A stretch of 64,000 nt of DNA from Heracleum sosnowskyi (lineage: Eukaryota > Streptophyta > Magnoliopsida > Apiales > Apiaceae), in assembly GCA_030848705.1 (NCBI GenBank), contig CM061235.1:134051228-134115227 (forward strand), given 5' to 3'. A program made the position numbers and the translations under genes. Position 1 is the stretch's first letter; each line of letters opens with the position of its first letter. The notes under the pieces are model-generated. The model saw nothing but the letters and a program-made list of their open reading frames with translations, had not been told where the DNA came from and did no database searches. Positions 31,192 through 39,874 of the stretch are shown here, one piece after another.

Positions 31192-34100
31192 TTACACCAC
31201 CAGCTTCCGCTTCTTCCTCAGCTTGTCTGCCTTGTTCGCCTTAGCCTTTGAACGTGTTACTGGGGAACCAGTAATGGTATTACATCTCTTCTTCTCCTTA
31301 ACTTGATATGCGCTATGTTCTTCCTTAGCTTGAGCTGCGCTATGTTCTTCCCCTTTCCCATTGGCCGTTGGATTTGGTACCTAGAGTAAAACATGAAAAC
31401 AAATACGATGATCATTCCAACAGCCCTCAAGTTAAGACCATTCTAACACAAGTAATGTAATTCTATAGATAAGCAAGTTAAGACCGTTGGACAAGTAATG
31501 TTATTTAATTAAAGCTCCATCATTTTAAACAAAATTATAAAGCAGGATATTAAATGCACACAACCAAAATGGAATGCAAAGTAAGAAACGTACTTGATGA
31601 TCAATTATCTTGATAAGGTTTTTGGGCCAAGCCACAAAAGAACCCAAAGCATCCTCAACTGTCCGCATATCACCGGCTTCATAAGGTAAGAATGCTGCCC
31701 CCTTCACAACTTCATCAACAGAAACTCTATAGCAATCATCTTGTAGGGGGACTCCATGAATGGTTTGTCCTTTCTGGTCTGAAAGGATAGCCGTACCACG
31801 TGCAACCGGGTTGTTCAAATTCAACATATACAGAGTACACTTCATTGGCTAAAAAACGTACGTGGCATAATTAACATCATAAAGGTAAAGTGAACTAATA
31901 TACATACGCATTTAGAAATATAATGCATACCGATTGGACAACTGTTGAGGTTTGATTTGACTGAGATGGCATTTGACCAGAGATAGTGCTAGGCTGAGAT
32001 AAATTAATCTTCTTCCTGGTTCCGGATATAATTACCTTTTCCTACAAAAGTAGAAGCATAATTGCCAACATATTAAAGTTAAAGTTAATCTCAATATACA
32101 TGTGCATTTAGCAATGTTGTAATACCTGTTGCACAATTGTTGGATCTTCTTGTGATTTAGTGGTACGCGGAGATATATAAACTTTCCTCCTGGTGGTGAT
32201 GACATTTTGCGCCATTATGGATGTGTCGGCAGTGATCACCTTTTGCGCCATTATGGATGTGTCGGCAGTAGGAGTCACTTGCTTCTCCACAGATTTAACC
32301 TACAATTTAAGAAATTTGGACAAGAAATCAGCAACTACTTGGAAAAAATTAAAAAGAAATTAAAGTAGCCATTACTTACAGGTGTTAAAAACTCTTTCGA
32401 TGCTGGGATGGTAACATTAATGAAGCTGTCCCTCGAACCATTCCCACTTATCGGTGTTCCCTACAGAATGTAACGTGAAATGGGAAAGTCAAGTGATAAC
32501 ACAAGTTTTGTAAACTATGTTTTGGAATATAGACACAAGATAACTAAATTCCAACACAAAAAACTCCAACAATTTACGTAGTGCTTACATCTTGTTTTGT
32601 TGCTGAAAGCAGTCCTTGCGAATCCAATTGAGCCATGACTTTATTCAGTTTATTGTTCGTTGCCTCCATCTGCAACGACAGGTTCTTCAGCTCTTCATCC
32701 TTCTTCTCACGCAACAGTTTCTCATTTTCCAATTGAAGCTCCAGAATCTTGATTTTATCTTTTCCTGTTGTCCTTTGCCGAGGACAATGCCAGTACGCAC
32801 TGGGAGTGACTCCACAACCAACACCTCTCAAGTATGAACCCTGCTCCCTGCCAAAAACCACTGTAAGGGCATCCTCGTCCGGCCCAATCTTGATTAGTCC
32901 GTCCTTTATCTGTGCTTCAATATCCATCTGTAAAGAAAAAAGTGAAGAAAATTAGTAACAAGGACATGTTCTTCACTTTAGGATATACTAACTCTCATAT
33001 TTAAACTTACTAAATAATCTGCCATGCTCTTCACTTTTGGATCTCCCAACTCTCCATCTTTGTTTTCCCTCCCCTTCCTCCACATAAAAGCACGGGTGGG
33101 GACATCATCAACCTTTATTTCATTTTTTGAAACCTTGCATAATGCAACGATGACACAATCAGACATTTAATATCCAAAATAATCACTAGTAACACAATAA
33201 AAACACATCTGAATTACCAATTTTTCTTTGAGACGAGGGTATCCTCCTCGTCCCAAGCGATGATCAAAAACTGACCGTGATCGCGCAATTTTCGTAGTTT
33301 TGGAGACATCCTTCCAATAGTCAAAAGAATTATTTCAGCAAAGTGCATTGGAAAAATACGTTAATTCAAACGATGATCCGTATATTAAAGTATTACAACC
33401 TTGAATTTATCCGTTTGCGTGTGGGCTACGAACATATCCCAATCAGCTTGCTCTACCAGTGTACGATACTGCCTAGGAACTTTTGCAAGCTTTGCTGGTT
33501 TATTCAGGTTAGGTTGTATGAATCTTGCATACATCTTTCTTCTGAAATTGCGAAGCAGCCCACCAAGCCGAGTCATTGTAAACTTTCGACGACAAAGTTC
33601 TATATCAAAAAAATGCTGCAATATATAATACATGGTGTTAATACACATAAAAGGCAAGCAGATAAGTTCAACAATAGTGTTTCATATTAAAAATGTAACA
33701 TATATTTAGAGTACTTAATGCGAAGTAGCTGATTTACCGTTACTTGATCCCACAGCTTAGCCTTCACTTCTTTTGGCACCTCCTTCCATGTTAACCATCT
33801 GAAGCCAACATGCTCCCTGACCGTGTCTCCCAAAAAGCTCGTAAATTCTGATCTGTATTCCCCCATTAACCTACCAAGTGAGTCAAATTCAACCTCATGT
33901 CTTTTTCCACCAGAGTTTGTAAACCTGGTACGCAGCTTCGGCAACCTGGTTAGCCCCCTCTTAGCTTTGACATCATTCTTTTGTTGCACCTTTTTGCACT
34001 CTTTTACTTCTTCTTCTGCGTTTTCTCCTTCGTCTTCTACTTCTGTGCTTTCTTCTTCTTCGCTACACTCTTCCGTTGAATATTGTTCCTCAAATTCCTC

Positions 34101-34551
34101 ATTGTCCTCACCTACAACCAGTATAAGAACCCTTAGCAATTACAGGATTTATCTGTTCAATATACATACAAATGCATAAATATGAGAAGTCAAAAATTAG
34201 TCTACCTAGGTATTCTTCTTCAACGCAAACTGGTGTAGTAGCTGTGGACCAGGAATGGAAGACATGAATCTTGCAGACTCCAGTCATGGTAGAAGCAACA
34301 GCCAACTCTTTTAAGTCACTGTCTCCAAGGATCAAACCATATCCATGATCCGGGGTCACCCCATCTTTCATGAAATAAAGCTTATCATCATCCGAAACTA
34401 CATCCGCTACCAAATCCCTAACTTGTTTAACAGTCATGTTGTAGACTTCCATTCCGTCGAACACCTTTGCCTTAGGACCGGTGTATTGCCACTTAACCTT
34501 TGTCATGAACTGACCCCCATAGTAAACAACTAACCTGTACTTCTTTCCCAT
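31192..34551 (-). CDS. TnpA-like CACTA protein (PB1-like, Transposase_24 and DUF8039-type regions)
   Basis: I read 11 exons with GT-AG borders and consistent phase: 34551-34206, 34111-33738, 33615-33400, 33310-33218, 33133-33011, 32927-32589, 32460-32380, 32299-32126, 32041-31931, 31848-31594 and 31380-31192, giving 766 residues with no stop. Regions in order: PB1-like start (MGKKYRLVVYYGGQF); acidic linker; Transposase_24-type core (GLTRLPKLRTRFTN, FRRKMYARF, DHRLGRGGYPRLKEKL, PTRAFMWRKGREN); VFGREQGSYLRGVGCG then a coiled coil; a C-terminal block with ARGTAI, HGVPLQDDCYRVSVDEV and SFVAWPKNLI; a basic tail KLRKKRKLVV, a likely nuclear signal. It should bind the subterminal repeats. The acceptors at 33310 and 33133 are the least certain. 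Confidence 0.82.
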
Positions 34552-35030
34552 GGTACTCAAATTAGCTGTAGACAACAAGCACAACAATGTCAGATATTAA
34601 TACATCAACATTAAAGCATAAGTAGTATTATTCATATAATTGGAACTCAATTCGTCTCAATCTCTCAAATATGCAATCTCTCCAACCATATATCTCAAAC
34701 ATATATCTCTCAAACATGCAATAACTGAAATAGTCTGTGGAAGAATGGTTTACCTGCGACAAGCAAGGTGATTTAAACGCCGGTGGAAAAAACCCTAATT
34801 TCAAGAAAATAAACCAGATTGGGTCACCAGATCTGACCGACGGTGTAACCTAATTTCACCGACTGAAAGTTGTGGAGAGATTATGGTGCACAGAGAGGGA
34901 GAGTTTGAATGTGAGTTGGGTAAAGTGATGTTGAAAGTGAATTGGGGGGAAGTTTGATATTTTGGGGGGAAGTGAATTGGTAAAGTGATGTTGCCGGTTT
35001 TTAGACGAATATATATTTTTATGTTATATT

Positions 35031-35931
35031 ATTTCCACTTTCGGGGTCGAATCTCGTTCTTTCGAGTAGTACTTTGGCCAGATCCCTCAAAAAATGTCGT
35101 ACAAGATAAATTCCCGATTTTTCGATTATTTTTCCCCAACATCACAATGCGTATCCATTAACATCCGTACGGTTGGATCGTCGAAAAATGCATTAAAAAA
35201 AATTATTTCCACTTTCGGGGTCGAATCTCGTTCTTTCGAGTAGTACTTTGGCCAGATCCCTCAAAAAATGTCGTACAAGATAAATTCCCGATTTTTCGAT
35301 TATTTTTCCCCAACATCACAATGCGTATCCATTAACATCCGTACGGTTGGATCGTCGAAAAATGCATTAAAAAAAATTATTTCCACTTTCGGGGTCGAAT
35401 CTCGTTCTTTCGAGTAGTACTTTGGCCAGATCCCTCAAAAAATGTCGTACAAGATAAATTCCCGATTTTTCGATTATTTTTCCCCAACATCACAATGCGT
35501 ATCCATTAACATCCGTACGGTTGGATCGTCGAAAAATGCATTAAAAAAAATTATTTCCACTTTCGGGGTCGAATCTCGTTCTTTCGAGTAGTACTTTGGC
35601 CAGATCCCTCAAAAAATGTCGTACAAGATAAATTCCCGATTTTTCGATTATTTTTCCCCAACATCACAATGCGTATCCATTAACATCCGTACGGTTGGAT
35701 CGTCGAAAAATGCATTAAAAAAAATTATTTCCACTTTCGGGGTCGAATCTCGTTCTTTCGAGTAGTACTTTGGCCAGATCCCTCAAAAAATGTCGTACAA
35801 GATAAATTCCCGATTTTTCGATTATTTTTCCCCAACATCACAATGCGTATCCATTAACATCCGTACGGTTGGATCGTCGAAAAATGCATTAAAAAAAATT
35901 ATTTCCACTTTCGGGGTCGAATCTCGTTCTT
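35031..35931. repeat. Satellite-like tandem array of 174-bp units
   Basis: The phrase ATTTCCACTTTCGGGG starts at 35031, 35205, 35379, 35553, 35727 and 35901: an exact 174-bp period, five full units plus about 30 bases of a sixth. By eye the units look identical. The array lies between the divergent TnpA-like and TNP2-like genes. The unit has no coding sense and carries TTTTTCGATTATTTTTCCCC and GTACGGTTGGATCGTCG. Confidence 0.97.
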
Positions 35932-35934
35932 TTA

Positions 35935-35985
35935 TTTGGGCCAACACTATTCTATTTGGGCCAACACTATTCTAATTGGGCCTTG
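35935..35985. repeat. Short direct repeat after the 174-bp array
   Basis: ATTTGGGCCAACACTATTCT occurs twice in a row, followed by a third degenerate start (AATTGGGCC). The motif abuts the truncated sixth 174-bp unit. Confidence 0.85.
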
Positions 35986-36194
35986 AACAGGTTCAGTCCA
36001 GAGGGAGCAGCGCGCGGCTATGGGGGTCAAATACCTAAGTGGAAAGCTTATTCTCTCAATTGGAAACCACACTAGCTGCCGCTTCTAATCGGATTCAAAC
36101 AAGTAGCTTCAAACAAGCAGCCGACAGAAACCACTCATACTTTCATCCACAACGATTTCATCCCTAATTTCAGTAAGTCATGTGTTAAATATAT

Positions 36195-36317
36195 GCTAAT
36201 TTTTGAATTTTATGCTTTGATATATGCTCGTAATTGCTGTAGTTATGCTCTAATATGCTCGTAATTGGTTTAGTTATGCTGTAATATGCTCGTAATTGCT
36301 GTAGTTAGGTTGTAGTT
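36195..36317. repeat. Short repeats in the TNP2 leader
   Basis: ATATGCTCGTAATTG and GTAGTTATGCT variants recur about four times just before the ATG at 36318. This is probably 5' untranslated sequence. Confidence 0.6.
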
Positions 36318-38273
36318 ATGGATAAGTCTTGGATGGTAACCGATAGAAACAGTGAACCATATATGGATGGAGTTGTAGCATTTATCGATTTTGCGGTTTC
36401 TCATCTGAATATGTCAACGAAGACTATTCCATGTCCATGTGTAAGCTGTTTAAACCACTTCTCTCTTTCGGTGGATGAGGTCCATTACCACTTACTCGTT
36501 AAGGGATTCGATCGGAATTATACAAGGTGGATTAAACATGGAGAAGAAGACAAGCCAACAACTTTCAACCAGTTTGATGCAGTAGAATTTCCAACAGATG
36601 CTGCAGAAACAATAGAAATGGTAAAAGCTACGGAAGACAATTTCATAGCTGACATTGACAAGTTTCAAGAACTACTTGCAGATGCGGAGAAGCCCTTGTA
36701 TAAATATTGTCCTAACTTCACAAAGTTGTCTGCAACAGTTGAACTACTAAACTTGAAGAGTAAGCATGGAATGACAAATAATTGCTTTACTGAAATGCTA
36801 CTTCTGTTGAAAAGGATGCTGCCTGCAGAAGGTAACGAGATGGTGAACAACACATATGAGGCCAAAAAGATAATGACAGCAATGGGGTCAGGATACGAAA
36901 AGATACATGCTTGCATTAACAACTGCATTCTTTACAGGAAGGATTACAAGGACATGGTGGTATGTCCAACTTGTGGCATGTCACGGTGGAAGGTGGATGA
37001 GAAGACTAAAGTCATATACGAAAATGTTCCTACAAAGGTATTATGGTACTTCCCCCTTATTCCACGACTGAAACGACTTTATAAAGTGAAAAGCATATCA
37101 AAAGATTTGATATGGCACTCCACCAGTTCGAAAAAGCCCGGTGTTCTACGGCACCCATCTGATTCACCTGCATGGAAAGCAATAGACGACAAATTTCCGG
37201 AAATTGCATCTGATCCAAGAAATCTTCGGCTTGGCATTTCCACAGACGGGGTTGATGTAAACAGAGGGAATAGGAATCACAGTGTGTGGCCAGTATTAAC
37301 TGTCATTTACAACCTTCCACCTTGGTTGTGTATGAAAAAAAAGTTCATCATGCTTTCGTTATTAATATCGGGAACGCCTGGAAACGATATCGATGTGTTT
37401 TTGGATCCTTTGATCGATGATCTGGAGCTCTTGTTTGAAGAAGGTGTTGAAACATATGATTCCTATGCACAGGAACAATTCACTTTACGTGCTGTTGTCT
37501 TATGGACGATTAATGATTACCCTGCTCTTGGTGCATTATGTGGCTGTCCTTATAGTGGATTCCATGGTTGTGTGGTGTGCAGGAAAGAAACTCATTGTGT
37601 AAGACTTCCGTTCTCTGCCAAGCAGAGTTATGGTGGTCACCGAAGATATCTACCATATAGTCATCCCTTCAGAAAGCAAACTAAGGCATTCAATGGAAAA
37701 GAAGAGTGGGGAACTGCTGCAGATCCTATGACAGGGGAAGAAATATTCAACGAGGTTAAATTTATTCGGAATATGTGGGGGAAGGGATATAAGGATAAAG
37801 ATTCAGAACTGATGGAGACTTCGACTGGAAGAGGGGGGAAAACAAAAAAGAGAAAATCAGAAGGGGTTCTACGAGAGATATGGGTACTAGATTATCATAT
37901 TAAGAAAATTCCTCTTTTCATGTGCGACTGGGTTGACAGTAGAAATGGTGTCAAGCAAGATGGCCTGGGTTACACGTTGGTCGAACTTAACAGATTAGGC
38001 CACAAGGATGATCCGTTCATATTGGCCTCACAAGCACGACAGGTGTTTTATGTTAAAGACCAGCTGGATAAAAAAATGTCTATTGTCTTGATGACACCTC
38101 CTAAGAATTATAGAGATATGTACGATGATGTCAATGAGGATTTCAGTACTGTAATTTTTCCTCACAATGATAATATATTACCACCTGTAGATCCACGTGA
38201 CTTGGGTAATGAATCTCGTGATGATTACTTTAGACAGGACTGTAAGGGTATTATTATACGTAATGCTAACTGA
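36318..38273 (+). CDS. TNP2-like CACTA transposase, internally deleted (651 aa)
   Basis: It starts at ATG 36318. Residues of about 1-75 are the transposase-associated N-terminal domain (MDKSWMVTDRNSEPYMDGV, CPCVSCLNH). Residues of about 230-480 are the first part of Transposase_21, with CPTCGMSRW, GISTDGVDVN, NLPPWLCMKKKFIML, GTPGNDIDVFL and FHGCVVCRK. The frame then passes through a short lysine-rich joint (GRGGKTKKRKS) straight into a DUF4216-like tail (EIWVLDYHIKKIPLF, DPFILASQARQVFYVKDQ). The second half of Transposase_21 and the DUF4218 region, several hundred residues in typical family members, are missing without loss of frame. The product is therefore probably inactive, and the element may depend on a transposase from elsewhere. 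A hidden exon cannot be excluded, but none was seen. Confidence 0.88.
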   Translation: MDKSWMVTDRNSEPYMDGVVAFIDFAVSHLNMSTKTIPCPCVSCLNHFSLSVDEVHYHLLVKGFDRNYTRWIKHGEEDKPTTFNQFDAVEFPTDAAETIEMVKATEDNFIADIDKFQELLADAEKPLYKYCPNFTKLSATVELLNLKSKHGMTNNCFTEMLLLLKRMLPAEGNEMVNNTYEAKKIMTAMGSGYEKIHACINNCILYRKDYKDMVVCPTCGMSRWKVDEKTKVIYENVPTKVLWYFPLIPRLKRLYKVKSISKDLIWHSTSSKKPGVLRHPSDSPAWKAIDDKFPEIASDPRNLRLGISTDGVDVNRGNRNHSVWPVLTVIYNLPPWLCMKKKFIMLSLLISGTPGNDIDVFLDPLIDDLELLFEEGVETYDSYAQEQFTLRAVVLWTINDYPALGALCGCPYSGFHGCVVCRKETHCVRLPFSAKQSYGGHRRYLPYSHPFRKQTKAFNGKEEWGTAADPMTGEEIFNEVKFIRNMWGKGYKDKDSELMETSTGRGGKTKKRKSEGVLREIWVLDYHIKKIPLFMCDWVDSRNGVKQDGLGYTLVELNRLGHKDDPFILASQARQVFYVKDQLDKKMSIVLMTPPKNYRDMYDDVNEDFSTVIFPHNDNILPPVDPRDLGNESRDDYFRQDCKGIIIRNAN

Positions 38274-38412
38274 ATCCGGTAATTATTATCATTATGTTTG
38301 TCATTTTCCATGTTTTTTATGTAATGCTAAATTCTATTGTATGGTTAAATTCTATGCTCTGTTTGAATTCCTGTTTTTTTCTCCAGGTGTGTGCAAAGAA
38401 AGAGGCCTGATC

Positions 38413-38849
38413 ATGATGTCGTCTTCAAATTCCTACAGCTCAAACCAAAATCGATGTGATCTGTGCTACTGTGGTCTTCCTGCCCGGATTAGAACATCAA
38501 ACACACTTGACAACCCTGGAAGAAGATTTCGGGTGTGCCACAAATCAAGTTCATTGGTAAGCTGATGTCTATCAGTTTCATCTGTTTAATTTAATAAACA
38601 GCTTTTAATTTGAATTCCCTTTTCAAGTCTTCTGGACCCAAATGTTCGTTTTGGGAATGGATTGATCCTGAACCAGTTGGCATGAAGATCAAGATCCAGA
38701 AAGAAGTTGATGTTGTGAAGACTGACCTGCAAAACTGCATGTCAACAGTTGAAGATCTTCGAAAGGAGGTTCATGTCATACGTGGGAAGTTGTATAATGT
38801 TATCATTGTCTTGGTCATTTTCTTTGTTTTTTATTTGATGAAGAATTAA
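38413..38849 (+). CDS. Small GRF-type zinc-finger protein with coiled coil and C-terminal membrane helix
   Basis: Two exons, 38413-38556 and 38628-38849, phase 0 (donor GTAAGC, acceptor TTTTCAAG), give about 121 residues. The pattern CYCGLPARIRTSNTLDNPGR, then RFRVCHK and KCSFWEWIDPEP, is a GRF zinc finger, a small nucleic-acid-binding fold. A heptad-like segment (KIQKEVDVVKTDL...) and a hydrophobic end (VIIVLVIFFVFYL) follow. Small plant proteins of this build exist outside transposons, so it could be a captured host gene or a regular CACTA accessory gene. It lies 140 bases after the transposase stop, same strand. An ATG at 38416 is an alternative start. Confidence 0.75.
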
Positions 38850-39019
38850 TATGTAATGGTGAATTCTAATGTTGGCCGAATGACATGGATTAGTTGAATT
38901 GTTCTAGTTTTAAGCTTCATTATCAAGTTTTAAGCTCATCTGGTATGCAACTTGGATAAATCAAGTTTGTGTTTGTCATTTCTGGTTAATCTGCTATACC
39001 AATACTTCATGTCCAGTGG

Positions 39020-39545
39020 TCAAATATTTTGCCACACCCAAATGTAATAATGTGACAGATCAGTTGGAAATGAGGATCCTCAAAACAGAATGCTCTGTTC
39101 CTGAAAACATAGTACTTTTTAGTCACACAATAATACAGTCACTAGTTTTTAGCTGCCTTAGCGAACAAAGATCTGACATAATGCAGAAAACTCTACTTTT
39201 TAGTCACATATAAAATGTAGTGACCATAGGTTATTTCACATTTAGCCACATCACCGAAAATGACTGTGACCGTTTGGTAACATTTAGATACAGCAAAGAA
39301 GTGTCACTATTTTTTGTCACACTTCTATCTCTCAAGTATGACTATAACTGTTGGATTTGGTCAAAGTCAACAAAAAAAACATGTTGTTTCATCTCTCAAT
39401 TGTCACACTTTTATAAATTGTGACTAAATCTGCCAAAAAATGTGTTTTCGGTCACTCAAAAAATAATTGTGTGGCTAAAACTTGGGACGATGACCTTTAG
39501 CCACTCGTTTTTTCCAAAGTGTCACAGCCCTTACTGTACAAAAGA
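39020..39545. promoter_or_regulatory. Right subterminal repeats of the CACTA element
   Basis: Motifs TTTTAGTCACA, TTTAGCCACA, AAGTGTCAC and GTGTGGCTAAAA recur in both orientations, mirroring the left side. The 170 bases before this show no feature. Confidence 0.75.
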
Positions 39546-39573
39546 GTGACGAAAGCCCAAATTTGACGTAGTG
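39546..39573 (-). repeat. Right terminal inverted repeat of the CACTA element
   Basis: Ends in AAATTTGACGTAGTG and is followed by the TSD GAA at 39574-39576. Confidence 0.92.
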
Positions 39574-39576
39574 GAA

Positions 39577-39812
39577 TATCAATTAGAGATTGATTGTATG
39601 TAGCTGTGTACTATATAAACACAGATAGGTTAACCCTAAAAGGGATGCGAATACTGAATACATTATTCTTGTAACCTAGCAGCTCTCTGTGATTCTTCAA
39701 CATCACTGAGAGAAGAGTTATTTTATATAATTCAGTTATTGATTCATAAACAGTGTTCTTGAGTTTTATTATCATATTTATATTGATTATATATTGTGTA
39801 ATCGGCCTAACA
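39577..39812 (+). repeat. 5' LTR of the inner Sirevirus, right part
   Basis: The remaining 236 bases after the CACTA TSD, including the TATATAAACAC box and the end CGGCCTAACA. One mismatch to the 3' LTR was seen in this part. Confidence 0.92.
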
Positions 39813-39814
39813 AT

Positions 39815-39826
39815 TGGTATCAGAGC
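39815..39826 (+). other. Primer-binding site of the inner Sirevirus
   Basis: TGGTATCAGAGC, two bases after the LTR, complementary to initiator methionine tRNA. Confidence 0.9.
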
Positions 39827-39874
39827 CAAGGCTGTTAAATATATACAGTTTTTGATCTAAACACAAGTATAATC

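Larger units (their letters stand above)
30351..39573 (+). mobile_element. CACTA (En/Spm-like) DNA transposon, 9,223 bp
   Basis: The left end CACTACGTCAAATTTTGGCT and the reverse complement of the right end CACTACGTCAAATTTGGGCT form about 28-bp terminal inverted repeats. The 3-bp TSD is GAA (30348-30350, 39574-39576), and the host LTR closes perfectly across it. Contents in order: subterminal repeats, a minus-strand TnpA-like gene, a 174-bp tandem array, a plus-strand TNP2-like transposase with an internal deletion, a GRF zinc-finger gene, and right subterminal repeats. Confidence 0.96.

Noticed and set aside
31050..31244. Plus-strand ORF as a gene
   Set aside because: It overlaps the last exon of the minus-strand TnpA-like gene, whose protein ends in a recognisable basic tail.
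33300..33400. A lost splice acceptor making the TnpA-like gene a pseudogene
   Set aside because: The acceptor TATTGGAAG at 33312-33311 gives a phase-0 exon that keeps the frame, so no defect is required.
35031..35931. Regular repeats as a CRISPR-like array
   Set aside because: The units are 174 bp, adjacent and without unique spacers, in plant DNA: a tandem satellite-type repeat.
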